Of a stretch of DNA of 64,000 nucleotides, positions 1 through 14,100 are shown piece after piece. The stretch comes from Procambarus clarkii. Taxonomy: Eukaryota > Arthropoda > Malacostraca > Decapoda > Cambaridae. The notes below the pieces were generated by a model. It did not search any database and was not told the DNA's origin. It saw nothing but the letters and a program-made list of their open reading frames with translations. The DNA lies in contig NC_091169.1 of assembly GCF_040958095.1 (NCBI RefSeq), forward strand, positions 372,001 through 436,000, written 5' to 3'. Each line of letters starts with the position of its first letter. Position 1 is the stretch's first letter. The translations under genes and the position numbers were made by a program.

Positions 1-3000
1 TTGAGCCATATTTTGGAGCCAAATTCTGGCTCTCTGCAAGTATTCGCAGTTTGAATTACGAGTTCTTATACCGAAAATATGCCAAATACTGAAAGCAGCG
101 ATTAGTCACATTTTGCCCAAACTCCCCCCCCCCCCCCCCCCCGCCACCTGCAGTTTTCAGAATATCCCAAACATCTCAAATTCGACCCTTGAGACATATT
201 TTGTAGCCAAATTCTGGCTCACTGCGCGTATTCGCATTTTAAAATTACGAATTTTTTAACGAAAATATGTCAATTACTGAAAGCGGCGATGGATCACAAT
301 TTGCCCAAACCATCATTGCAGTTTTCAAAAAATCCCAAACGTTCCAAATTCGACGCCTGAGCCAAAATTTGAAATCAAATTCTGGCTCCCTGCACGTATT
401 CGTAGTTTGAAATTACGACATTTTATACCGAAAATATGCCAAATACTGAAAACAGCGATGGATCACATTTTTCCAAAACCCTCCTTGCAGTTTTCAAAAT
501 ATCAAAAGCATCCCAAATTCGACCCTTGAGCCATATTTTGGAGCCAAATTCTGGCTCTTGCACGTATTTGCAGTTTGAAATTACGACTTTCTACACCGAA
601 AATATGCCAATTACTGAGAGCGGCGATGGGTCACATTTTGCATAATCCTTCTGCAGTTTTCAAAATTTAACAAAATCCCAAATTCGACCCTTGAGCCATA
701 TTTTGGAGCCAAATTCAGTGTTTATGCTCGTATTTGCAGTTTAAAATTACGGCTTTTTATACCGAAAATATGCAAATTACTGAAAGCGGCGATGGATCAC
801 ATTTTGACCCAACCCCTCCATGCAGTTTTAAAAATATCCAAAACATCCCAAATTTCGACGTTTGAGCATATTTTGGAGCAAATTTGGCTCTCTGCACGTA
901 TTCGCAGTTTATAATTAGACTTTTTATACCGAAATATGCCAATTACTGAGAGCATCTATGGGTCACATTTTGCCTAACCCCCCTGCAGTTTACAAAATAT
1001 CCAAAAAAATCCCAAATTCGACCCTTGAGCCATATTTTGGTGCCAAATTCTGGCTCTCTGCATGTATTCGCTGTATAAAATTACGACTTTTTTTAGGTAA
1101 AAATGTCAATTACTGAAAGCAGCGAAGGATCACATTTTGCCCAAACCCTCCCTGTAGTTTTGAAAACAAACCTAAACGTCCAAAATTCAAAGGTTGAGCC
1201 ATATTTTGGAGCCAAATTCTGGCTCTCTGCACGTATTCGCAGTTTAAAATTACGAATTTTTATACCGAGTATATGCCAATTACTGAGAGCAGCGATGGGT
1301 CATATTTTGCCCAAACACTCCCTGCAGTTTTCAAAATATTCCAAGCATCCCAAATTCGAAGCTTGTGCCATATTTTTGAGCCAAATTTTGGCTCTCTGCA
1401 CGTATTCGCAGTTTGAAATTACGACTTTTTATACCGAAAATATGCCACTTTTGAAAGCGGCGATGGATCACATTTTGCCCAACCCTAACTGCAGTTTTCA
1501 AAATATCCCATACATCCCAAATTCGAGCATGAGCCATATTTTGGAGGCAAATTCCGGCTCTCTGCAAGATATCGCTATTTGAAATTACGACTTTTTATAA
1601 AAAAAAAATGCAAATTTCTGAGAGCAGCAATGGGTCACATTTTGCCCAAACACCTTTGCAGTTTTCAAAATATAACAAACATCCCAAATTGGTTGCTCGA
1701 GCCATTTTTTAGAGCCAAATTGTCTCTCTGCACGTATTTGCAGTTTGAAATTAAGACATTTTATACCGAAAATATGAAAATTACTAAGAACGGCGATGGG
1801 TCACATTTTGCCCAAACCCCCTCTACAGTTTTCAAAATATCCCAAACATCCAAATTCGACCCTTGAGCCATATTTTGGAGCCAAAGTCGGGCTATCTGCA
1901 CGTATTCGCAGTTTGAAATTACGACTTTTTTTAACGAAATATGCCAGTTACTGAAAGCGGCGAAGGAACATTTTGCCCAAACCCTCCTTGCAGTTTTCAA
2001 AGTATCCCAAACATTCCAAATTTGACGCTTGAGCCATTTTTGGGAGCCAAATTCTAGCTCTCTGCACGTATTCGCAGTTTGAAATTACGTCTTTTTATAC
2101 CGAAAATATGCCAATTACTGAGAGCGGCGATGGATCACATTTAGCCCAACCTCTCAATGCAGTTTTCAAAATATCCCAAACATCCCAAATTCGAACTTGA
2201 GCCATATTTTGTAGCCAAATTCTGGCTCTCTGCATGTATTCGCCCTTTAAAATTACGTCTTTTTATACGAAAAAATGGAATTACAGAAAGCGGCGATGGA
2301 TCACATTTTGTCCAAACCCTTCCTGCAGTTTTCAAATTAGCCCAAACATCCAAAATTCGACGCTTGAACCCATATGTAGGAGGTAAATTCTGGCTCTCTG
2401 CACGTATTCGCCGTTTGAAATTACGACTTTCTACACTGAAAATATGCCAATTACTGAGAGCGGCGATGGGTCACATTTTGCCGAAACCCCCCTGCAGTTT
2501 TCAAAATTTAACAAACATCTCAAATTCGACCCTTGAGCCATATTTTGGAGCCAAATTCAGGCTCTCTGCACGTATTCGCCGTTTGAAATTACGAATTTTA
2601 CACTGAAATATGCCAATACTGAGAGCGGCGATGGGTCACATTTTGCCCCCCCCCTGCATTTTTCAAAATATCCCAAACATCCCAAATTCGACACTTGAGC
2701 CATATTTTGGAGCCAAATTCTGGCTCTCTGCACGTATTCGCAGTTTAAAATTACGAACTTTATTCCGAAAATATGCGAAATACTGAAAGCAGCAATGGAT
2801 CACATTTTGCCCAACCTTTCCTGCAGTTTTCGTAGCATCCCAATCATCCCAAATTTGACGCTTGAGCCATATTTTGGAGCCAAATTCTGGCTCTCTATAC
2901 GTATTCGCCTTTCGAAATTACGACTTTTTATACGAAAATTTGAAAATTTTAAGAGCAGCGATGGGTCACATTTTGCCCCCCTCCCCCTGCAGTTTTCATG

Positions 3001-3650
3001 GTATACCAAACATCGCAAATTCGTCGCTTGAGCCATATTTTGGAGCCAAATTCTCGCTCTCTGCACGTATTCGCAGTTTGAAATTAGGAATTTTATACCG
3101 AAAATATGCTAATTACTAAGAGCAGCGATGGGCCACATTTTGCCCAAACCCACCCTGCAATTTTTAAAATATCCAAAAAATCCCAAATTCGACGCTTGAG
3201 CCATATTTTGGACCCAAATTCTGGCTCTCTGTACGTATTCGCAGTTTGAAATTACGACTTTTTATACCGAAAATATGCCAATTACTGTGAGCGGCGATGG
3301 GTCACATTTTGCCCAATCCCCCTTGCAGTTTTCAAAATGTCCTAAACATCCCAATTTCGACCCTGAGCCATATTTTGGAGCCAAATTCTGGCTCTCTGCA
3401 AGTATTCGCAGTTTGAAATTACGACTTCTTATACCGAAAATATGCCATAAACTGAAAGCGGCGATTAGTCACATTTTGCCCAATACCCCCCCCCCCCCCC
3501 CCACCTGCAGTTTTCAGAATATCCCAAAGATCCCAAATTCGATCCTTGAGCCATATTTTGGAGCCAAATTCTGGTTCACTGCGCATATTCGCATTTTGAA
3601 ATTACCAATTTTTATAACGAAAATATGTCAATTACTGAAAGCGGCGATGG
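1..3650 (+). repeat. Satellite A, ~169-bp tandem monomers, + orientation
   Basis: Head-to-tail copies of one monomer. Each begins near GAGCCATATTTTGGAGCC, runs through CTCTGCACGTATTCGCAG, TATACCGAAAATATGCC and CACATTTTGCCC, and ends in a C-rich stretch before CTGCAGTTTTCAAAATATCC. Monomer starts measured in a clean part of the array (18,511; 18,680; 18,849; 19,018; 19,188) give a 169-170-bp period. Copies differ by scattered substitutions and 1-3 base indels. C tracts expand to about 17 at 126-142 and about 17 at 3,486-3,502. ORFs of 60-160 codons here are chance openings, because 169 is not a multiple of 3 and no frame persists across monomers. Confidence 0.95.
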
Positions 3651-4440
3651 ATAGATGCTCAAGAGAGGGATGTAGAGGATGAAGAAAGTTATGCAGAGGC
3701 TCAAGAGAGTGATGCAGAGGTTCATGAGAGAGATTCAGAGGCTCAAGAGAGGGATGCAGAGGCTTAAGAGAGTGTTGCAGAGGCTTAAGAGAGGGATGCA
3801 GGGGCTCAAGAGATTGATGCAGAGGATCAAGAGAGTGATGCAGAGGCTCAAGCGAGTGATGCAGAGGCTCAAGAGAGTGATGCAGAGGCTCTAGAGAGTG
3901 ATGCAGAGGCTGAAGAGGTGATGCAGAGCCTCTAGAGAGTGATGCAGAGGCTCAAGAGAGGGATGCAGAGGATGAAGAGAGTGATGCAGAGGCTCAAGAG
4001 AGAGATGCAGAGGCTCAGGAGAGGGGTTCAGAGGCTCAAGAGAGGGATGCAGAGGCTCAAGAGAGTGATGCAGAGACTCAAGAGAGTTAAGCAGAGGCTC
4101 AAGAGAGTGATGCAGAGGCTTACGAGTGATGCAGAGGCTCAAGAGAGGGATGTAGAGGCTCAAGAGAGTGATGCAGAAGCTCAATAGAGTGATGCAGAGG
4201 CATAAGAGAGTGATGCAGAGCCTGAAGAGAGTGATGCAGAGGCTCAAGAGAGTGATGCAGAGGCTTTAGAGGGGATGCAGAGGCTGAAAAGAATGATGCA
4301 GAGGCTTAAAAGAGTGATGCAGAAGCTGAAGAGAATGATGCAGAATCTTAAGAGAGGGATGAAGAGACTCAAGAGAGTGATGCAGAGGCTTAAGACAGGG
4401 GATGCAGAGGCTTAAGAGAGGACGCAGAGACTCAAAAGAT
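3651..4440 (+). repeat. 21-bp minisatellite (GATGCAGAGGCTCAAGAGAGT)n variants
   Basis: About 37 imperfect copies of a 21-bp unit containing GATGCAGAGGCTCAAGAGAG. The array replaces satellite A in mid-monomer, just after GGCGATGG. Satellite A resumes at about 4,441, also in mid-monomer (ATACCGACAATATGCC). Because 21 is a multiple of 3, long Met-Gln-Arg-Leu-Lys-Arg and antisense Leu/Cys-rich frames stay open; they are not evidence of a gene. Confidence 0.93.
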
Positions 4441-7133
4441 ACCGACAATATGCCAATTACTGAGAGCGGCGGTGAGTCACATTTTGCAAAACCCCTCGCG
4501 CCCCCCCTCCTTGCAGTTTTCAAAATATACCAAACATCCCAAATTCGACGCTTGATTCATATTTTGGAGCCAAATTAAGGCTCTCTGCACGTATTCGCAG
4601 TTTAAAAATACGACTTTTTATACCGAAAATAGCAAATTACTGAGAGCGGCGATGGATCACATTTTGCCCAAACCCTCCCTGCAGTTTTCAAAATATCCCA
4701 AACACCCTAAACTTTACGCTTGAGCCATATTTTGGACATAAATTCTGGCTCTTTGCACGTATTCGCAGTTTGAAATTACGACTTTTTATACCAATAATAT
4801 GGCAATTACTGAGAGCGGCAATGGATCACATTGTGCCCAATCCTTCCCTGCAGTTTTCATTATATCCCAAACATCCCAAATTCGACTCTTGAGATATTTT
4901 GAAGCCAAATTCTGGCTCTCTGCATGTTTCGCAGTTTGAAATTACGACTTTTTATACCGAAATATGCCAATTACTGAGAGCGACGATTAATCACATTTTG
5001 CCCAAACCTCCCTGCAGTTTTCAAAATATCCAAACATCCAAAAGACCCTGAGCTATATTTTGAGCCAAATTCTGGCTCTCTGCACGTATTCGCAGTTTAA
5101 ATTACGACTTTTTATACCGAAAATATGCCAATTACTGAGAGCGGCGATGATCACATTTTGCCAAAACCCCTGCAGTTTCAAAATATCCCAAACATCCCAA
5201 ATTCGACGCTTGAGCCATATTTTGAGCCAAATTCTGCTCTCTGCACGTATTCGCAGTTTGAAATTCGACTTTTTATACCGAAAATATGCCAATTACTGAA
5301 GCGGCGATGGATCACATTTTGCCCAAACCCTCCTTGCAGTTTTCAAAATATCCCACATCCCAAATTGACGCTTGAGCATATTTTGGAGCCAAATTCTGGC
5401 TCTCTGCACGTATTCGCAGTTTGAAATTACGACTTTTATACCGAAAATATGCCAATTACTGAAAGCGCGATAGGTCACATTTTGCACAAACCCCCCTGCA
5501 GTTTTCAAAATATACCAAACATCCCTAATTCGACCCGTGAGCCATATTTTGGAGCCAAATTCTGCCTTCTGCACATATTCGCAGGTTTAAATTACGACAT
5601 TTTATACCAAAAATATGCAAATTACTGCTAGCAGCGATAGGTCACATTTTGCTCAACCCCCCCCCCTGCAGTTTTTAAATTATCCCTAACAACCCCAATT
5701 CGACGCTTGAGACATATTTTGGAGCCAAATTCGGGCTCTCTGCACGTATTCGGAGTTTAAAATTATTTCATTTTATACTGACAATATGCCTATTACTGAG
5801 AGCGGCGATGGGTACATTTTGCCAAAACCCCCCTGCAGTTTCAAAATATCCCAAATATCCCAAATTCGACCCTTGAGCTATATTTTGGAGCCAAATTCTG
5901 GCTCTCTGCACGTATTCGCAGTTTGAAATTACGACTTTTTATACCGAAAAAATGCCAATTACTGAGAGCGGCGATGGATCACATTTTGCCCAAACCCTCC
6001 CTGCAGTTTTCAAAATATCCAAAACATCCAAATGTCGACACTTGAGCCATATTTTGAAGCCAAATTCTGGCTCTCTGCACGTATTCGCAGTTTTAAATTA
6101 CGACTTTTTATACCGAAAATATGCCAATTACTGAGAGCGGCGATGGATCACATTCTGCCCAAAGCCTCCTTGCAGTTTTCAAAATATCCCAAACATAACA
6201 AATTTGACGCTTGAGCCATATTTTGAGCCAAATTCTGGCTTTCCGCACGTATTCGCAGTTTAAAATTATTTCATTTTATACCGACAATATCCCAATTACT
6301 GAGAGCGGCGATGGGTCACATTTTGCCAAAACCCCCTGCAGTTTCAAAATATCCCAAACATCCCAAATTCGACCCTTGAGCTATATTTTGGAGCCAAATT
6401 CAAGCTGTCTGCACGTATTGGCAGTTTGAAATTACGAAATTTTATACCCAAAATATGCCAATTACTGAATGCTTCGATGGATCACATTCTGCCCAAACCC
6501 TCCCTGCAGTTTTCAAAATATCCTAAACATAACAAATTTGACGCTTGAGCCATATTTTTGAGCCAAATTCTGGCTCTCTGCACGTATTCGCAGTTTGAAA
6601 TTACGACTTTTTATACCGAAAATATGCCAATTACTGAAAGCGGCGATGGATCACATTTTGCCCAAACCCTCCTTGCAGTTTTCAAAATATCCCAAACATC
6701 CCAAATTGGACGCTTTAGTCATATTTTGGAGGCAAATTCTCGCTCTCTGCACGTATTCGCTGTTTGAAATTACGACTTTTAATGCTGAAAATATGCCAAT
6801 TACTGAAAGCAGCGATAGGTCCATATTTTGCACAAACCCCCCTGCAGTTTTTAAAATATACCAAACATCCCAAATTCGACCCGTGAGCCATATTTTGGAG
6901 CCAAATTCTGCCTCTTTGCACATATTCGCAGGTTTAAATTACGACATTTTATACCAAAAATATGCAAATTACTGCAAGCAGCGATAGGTCACATTTTGCT
7001 CAAACCCCCCCCCCTGCAGTTTTTAAATTATCCCTAACAACCCCAATTCGACGCTTGAGACATATTTTGGAGCCAAATTCGGGCTCTCTGCACGTATTCG
7101 GAGTTTAAAATTATTTCATTTTATACTGACAAT

Positions 7134-10100
7134 ATGCCTATTACTGAGAGCGGCGATGGGTCACATTTTGCCAAAACCCCCCTGCAGTTTCAAAATATCC
7201 CAAATATCCCAAATTCGACCCTTGAGCTATATTTTGGAGCCAAATTCTGGCTCTCTGCACGTATTCGTTGTTTGAAATTACGACTTTTTATACCGAAAAA
7301 ATGCATATTACTGAGAGAGGCGATGGATCACATTTTGCCCAAACCCTCCCTGCAGTTTTCAAAATATCCAAAACATCCAAATGTCGACCCTTGAGCCATA
7401 TTTTGAAGCCAAATTCTGGCTCTCTGCACGTATTCGCAGTTTTAAATTACGACTTTTTATACCGAATATATGCCAATTACTGAGAGCGGCGATGGATCAC
7501 ATTCTGCCCAAACCCTCCTTGCAGTTTTCAAAATATCCCAAACATAACAAATTTGACGCTTGAGCCATATTTTTGAGCCAAATTCTGGCTTTCTGCACGT
7601 ATTCGCAGTTTAAAATTATTTCATTTTATACCGACAATATCCCAATTACTGAGAGCGGCGATGGGTCACATTTTGCCAAAACCCCCCTGCAGTTTCAAAA
7701 TATCCAAACATCCCAAATTCGACCCTTGAGCTATATTTTGGAGCCAAATTCTAGCTGTCTGCACATATTGGCAGTTTGAAATTACGAATTTTTATACCAA
7801 AATATGCCAATTACTGAATGCTTCGATGGATCACATTCTGCCCAAACCCTCCTGCAGTTTTCAAAATATCCCAAACATAACAAATTTGACGCTTGAGCCA
7901 TATTTTTGAGCCAAATTCTGGCTCTCTGCACGTATTCGCAGTTTGAAATTACGACTTTTTATACCGAAAATATGCCAATTACTGAAAGCGGCGATAGGTC
8001 CATATTTTGCACAAACCCCCCTGCAGTTTTCAAAATATACCAAACATCCCAAATTCGACCCGTGAGCCATATTTTGGAGCCAAATTCTGCCTCTCTGCAC
8101 ATATTCGCAGGTTTAAATTACGACATTTTATACCAAAAATATGCAAATTACTGCAAGCAGCGATAGGTCACATTTTGCTCAACCCCCCCCCCCTGCATTT
8201 TTAAATTATCCCTAACAACCCCAATTCGACGCTTGAGACATATTTTGGAGCCAAATTCGGGCTCTCTGCACGTATTCGGAGTTTAAAATTATTTCATTTT
8301 ATACTGACAATATGCCTATTACTGAGAGCGGCGATGGGTCACATTTTGCCAAAACCCCCCTGCAGTTTCAAAATATCCCAAATATCCCAAATTAGACCCT
8401 TTAGCTATATTTTGGAGCCAAATTCTGGCTCTCTGCACGTATTCGCAGTTTGAAATTACGACTTTTTATACCGAAAAAATGCCAATTACTGAGAGCGGCG
8501 ATGGATCACATTTTGCCCAAACCCTCCCTGCAGTTTTCAAAATATCCAAAACATCCAAATGTCGACACTTGAGCCTATTTTGAAGCCAAATTCTGGCTCT
8601 CTGCACGTATTCGCAGTTTGAAATTACGACTTTTTATACCGAAAATATGCCAATTACTGAAAGCGGCGATGGATCACATTTTGCCCAAACCCTCCTTGCA
8701 GTTTTCAAAATATCCCAAACATCCCAAATTGGACGCTTGAGTCATATTTTGGAGGCAAATTCTCGCTCTCTGCACGTATTCGCTGTTTGAAATTACGACT
8801 TTTAATGCTGAAAATATGCCAATTACTGAAAGCAGCGATAGGTCCATATTTTGCACAAACCCCCTGCAGTTTTCAAAATATACCAAACATCCCAAATTCG
8901 AACCGTGAGCCATATTTTGGAGTCAAATTCTGCCTCTCTGCACATATTCGCAGGTTTAAATTACGACATTTTATACCAAAAATATGTAAATTACTGCAAG
9001 CAGCGATAGGTCACATTTTGCTCAAACCCCCCCCCCCCTGCAGTTTTTAAATTATCCCTAACAACCCCAATTCGACGCTTGAGACATATTTTGGAGCCAA
9101 ATTCGGGCTCTCTGCACGTATTCGGAGTTTAAAATTATTTCATTTTATACTGACAATATGCCTATTACTGAGAGCGGCGATGGGTCACATTTTGCCAAAA
9201 CCCCCCTGCAGTTTCAAAATATCCCAAATATCCCAAATTCGACCCTTGAGCTATATTTTGGAGCCAAATTCTGGCTCTCTGCACGTATTCGTTGTTTGAA
9301 ATTACGACTTTTTATACCGAAAAAATGCATATTACTGAGAGAGGCGATGGATCACATTTTGCCCAAACCCTCCCTGCAGTTTTCAAAATATCCAAAACAT
9401 CCAAATGTCGACCCTTGAGCCATATTTTGAAGCCAAATTCTGGCTCTCTGCACGTATTCGCAGTTTTAAATTACGACTTTTTATACCGAATATATGCCAA
9501 TTACTGAGAGCGGAGATGGATCACATTCTGCCCAAACCCTCCTTGCAGTTTTCAAAATATCCCAAACATAACAAATTTGACGCTTGAGCCATATTTTTGA
9601 GCCAAATTCTGGCTTTCTGCACGTATTCGCAGTTTAAAATTATTTCATTTTATACCGACAATATCCCAATTACTGAGAGCGGCGATGGGTCACATTTTGC
9701 CAAAACCCCCCTGCAGTTTCAAAATATCCCAAACATCCCAAATTCGACCCTTGAGCTATATTTTGGAGCCAAATTCTAGCTGTCTGCACATATTGGCAGT
9801 TTGAAATTACGAATTTTTATACCCAAAATATGCCAATTACTGAATGCTTCGATGGATCACATTCTGCCCAAACCCTCCCTGCAGTTTTCAAAATATCCCA
9901 AACATAACAAATTTGACGCTTGAGCCATATTTTTGAGCCAAATTCTGGCTCTCTGCACGTATTCGCAGTTTGAAATTACGACTTTTTATACCGAAAATAT
10001 GCCAATTACTGAAAGCGGCGATAGGTCCATATTTGCACAAACCCCCTGCAGTTTTCAAAATATACCAAACATCCCAAATTCGACTCGTGAGCCATATTTT

Positions 10101-11181
10101 GGAGCCAAATTCTGCCTCTGCACATATTCGCAGGTTTAAATTACGACATTTTATACCAAAAATATGCAAATTACTGCAAGCAGCGATAGGTCACATTTTG
10201 CTCAACCCCCCCCCCCCGCAGTTTTTAAATTATCCCTAACAACCCCAATTCGACGCTTGAGACATATTTTGGAGCCAAATTCGGGCTCTCTGCACGTATT
10301 CGGAGTTTAAAATTATTTCATTTTATACTGACAATATGCCTATTACTGAGAGCGGCGATGGGTCACATTTTGCCAAAACCCCCCTGCAGTTTCAAAATAT
10401 CCCAAATATCCCAAATTAGACCTTTAGCTATATTTTGGAGCCAAATTCTGGCTCTCTGCACGTATTCGCAGTTTGAAATTACGACTTTTTATACCGAAAA
10501 AATGCCAATTACTGAGAGCGGCGATGGATCACATTTTGCCCAAACCCTCCCTGCAGTTTTCAAAATATCCAAAACATCCAAATGTCGACACTTGAGCCAT
10601 ATTTTGAAGCCAAATTCTGGCTCTCTGCACGTATTCGCAGTTTGAAATTACGACTTTTTATACCGAAAATATGCCAATTACTGAAAGCGGCGATGGATCA
10701 CATTTTGCCCAAACCCTCCTTGCAGTTTTCAAAATATCCCAAACATCCCAAATTGGACGCTTGAGTCATATTTTGGAGGCAAATTCTCGCTCTCTGCACG
10801 TATTCGCTGTTTGAAATTACGACTTTTAATGCTGAAAATATGCCAATTACTGAAAGCAGCGATAGGTCCATATTTTGCACAAACCCCCCTGCAGTTTTCA
10901 AAATATACCAAACATCCCAAATTCGACCCGTGAGCCATATTTTGGAGTCAAATTCTGCCTCTCTGCACATATTCGCAGGTTTAAATTACGACATTTTATA
11001 CCAAAAATATGCAAATTACTGCAAGCAGCGATAGGTCACATTTTGCTCAAACCCCCCCCCCCTGCAGTTTTTAAATTATCCGTAACAACCCCAATTCGAC
11101 GCTTGAGACATATTTTAAAGCCAAATTCGGGCTCTCTGCACGTATTCGGAGTTTAAAATTATTTCATTTTATACTGACAAT
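7134..11181 (+). repeat. Two consecutive 2,024-bp higher-order repeat units of satellite A
   Basis: A marker monomer beginning ATGCCTATTACTGAGAG occurs at 7,134, 8,312, 9,158, 10,336 and 11,182. The spacings are 1,178, 846, 1,178 and 846 bases, so a 12-monomer (7+5) unit of exactly 2,024 bp is repeated. Several other landmarks keep the same 2,024-bp offset, for example 7,268/9,292, 7,381/9,405 and 7,573/9,597. The two copies are nearly identical, much closer than neighbouring monomers are to each other. This is the signature of recent unequal exchange or block amplification. Confidence 0.88.
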
Positions 11182-14100
11182 ATGCCTATTACTGAGAGCG
11201 GCGATGGGTCACATTTTGCCAAAACCCCCCTGCAGTTTCAAAATATCCCAAATATCCCAAATTCGACCCTTTAGCTATATTTTGGAGCCAAATTCTGGCT
11301 CTCTGCACGTATTCGCAGTTTGAAATTACGACTTTTTATACCGAAAAAATGCCAATTACTGAGAGAGGCGATGGATCACAATTTGCCCAAACCCTCCCTG
11401 CAGTTTTCAAAATATCCAAAACATCCAAATGTCGACCCTTGAGCCATATTTTGAAGCCAAATTCTGGCTCTCTGCACGTATTCCCAGTTTTAAATTACGA
11501 CTTTTTATACCGAAAATATGCCAATTACTGAGAGCGGCGATGGATCACATTCGGCCCAAACCCCCCTTGCAGTTTTCAAAATATCCCAAACATAACAAAT
11601 TTGACGCTTGAGCCATATTTTTGAGCCAAATTCTGGCTTTCCGCACGTATTCGCAGTTTAAAATTATTTTATTTTATACCGACAATATCCCAATTACTGA
11701 GAGCGGCGATGGGTCACATTTTGCCAAAACCCCCCTGCAGTTTCAAAATATCCAAAACATCCCAAATTCGACCCTTGAGCTATATTTTGGAGCCAAATTC
11801 AAGCTGTCTGCACGTATTGGCAGTTTGAAATTACGAATTTTTATACCGAAAATATGCCAATTACTGAAAGCGGCGATGGATCACATTTTGCCCAAACCCT
11901 CCTTGCAGTTTTCAAAATATCCCAAACATCCCAAATTGGACGCTTGAGTCATATTTTCGAGGCAAATTCTCGCTCTCTGCACGTATTCGCTGTTTGAAAT
12001 TACGACTTTTAATGCTGAAAATATGCCAATTACTGAAAGCAGCGATAGGTCCATATTTTGCACAAACCCCCCCTGCAGTTTTCAAAATATACCAAACATC
12101 CCAAATTCGACCCGTGAGCCATATTTTAGAGCCAAATTCTGCCTCTCTGCACATATTCGCAGGTTTAAATTACGACATTTTATACCAAAAATTATTTCAT
12201 TTTATACCGACAATATTCCAATTACTGAGAGCGGCGATGGGTCACATTTTGCCAAAACCCCCCTGCAGTTTCAAAATATCCCAAACATACCAAATTCGAC
12301 CCTTGAGCTATATTTTGGAGCCAAATTCTAGCTGTCTGCACGTATTGGCAGTTTGAAATTACGAATTTTTATACCCAAAATATGCCAATTACTGAATGCT
12401 TCGATGGATCACATTTTGCCCAAACCCTCCTTGCAGCTTTCAAAATATCCCAAACATCCCAAATTGGACGCTTGAGTCATATTTTGGAGCCAAATTCTGG
12501 CTCTCTGCACGTATTCGCTGTTTGAAATTACGACTTTTTATACTGAAAATATGCCAATTACTGAAAGCAGGGATAGGTCCATATTTTGCACAAACCCCCC
12601 TGCATTTTTCAAAATATACCAAACATCCCAAATTCGACCCGTGAGCCATATTTTGGAGCCAAATTCTGCCTCTCTGCACATATTCGCAGGTATAAATTAC
12701 GACATTTGGTACCAAAAATATGCAAATTACTGCAAGCAGCGATAGGTCACATTTTGCTCAAACCCCCCACCCCCTGCAGTTTTTAAATTATCCCTAACAA
12801 CGCCAATTCGACGCTTGAGACATATTTTGGAGCCAAATTCGGGCTCTCTGCACGTTTTCGGAGTTTAAAATTATTTCATTTTATACTGACAATATGCCTA
12901 TTGCTGAGAGCAGCGATGGGTCACATTTTGCCAAAACCCCCTGCAGTTTCAAAATATCCCAAATATCCCAAATTCGACCCTTGAGCTATATTTTGGAGCA
13001 AAATTCTGGCTCTCTTCACGTATTCGCAGTTTTAAATTACGACTTTTTATACCGAAAATTTGCCAATTACTGAGAGCAGCGATGGATCACATTCTGCCCA
13101 AACCCTCCTTGCAGTTTTCAAAATATCCCAAACATAACAAATTTGACGCTTGAGCCATATTTTTGAGCCAAATTCTGGCTCTCTGCACGTATTGGCAGTT
13201 TGAAATTACGAATTTTTATACCCAAAATATGCCAATTACTGAATGCTTCGATGGATCACATTCTGCCCAAACCCTCCCTGCAGTTTTCAAAATATCTCAA
13301 ACATAACAAATTTGACGCTTGAGCCATATTTTTGAGCCAAATTCTGGCTCTCTGCACGTATTCACAGTTTGAAATTACGACTTTTTATACCGAAAATATG
13401 CCAATTACTGAAAGCGGCGATGGATCACATTTTGCCCAAACCCTCCTTGCAGTTTTCAAAATATCCCAAACATCCCAAATTGGACGCTTGAGTCATATTT
13501 TGGAGGCAAATTCTCGCTCTCTGCACGTATTCGCTGTTAGAAATTACGACTTTTAATGCTGAAAATATGCCAATTACTGAAAGCAGCGATAGGTCCATAT
13601 TTTGCACAAACCCCCCTGCAGTTTTCAAAATATACCAAACATCCCAAATTCGACCCGTGAGCCATATTTTGGAGCCTAATTCTGCCTCTCTGCACATATT
13701 CGCAGGTTTAAATTACGACATTTTATACCAAAAATATGCAAATTACTGCAAGCAGCGATAGGTCACATTTTGCTCAAACCCCCCCCCCCCCCTGCAGTTT
13801 TTAAATTATCTGTAACAACCCCAATTCGACGCTTGAGACATATTTTAAAGCCAAATTCGGGCTCTCTGCACGTATTCGGAGTTTAAAATTATTTCATTTT
13901 ATACTGACAATATGCCTATTGCTGAGAGCGGCGATGGGTCACATTTTGCCAAAACCCCCCTGCAGTTTCAAAATATCCCAAATATCCCAAATTCGACCCT
14001 TTAGCTATATTTTGGAGCCAAATTCTGGCTCTCTGCACGTATTCGCAGTTTGAAATTACGACTTTTTATACCGAAAAAATGCCAATTACTGAGAGAGGCG

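Noticed and set aside
3679..4247. Basic Met-Gln-Arg-Leu-Lys-Arg repeat protein
   Set aside because: A 21-bp minisatellite reading; the antisense frame is equally open.
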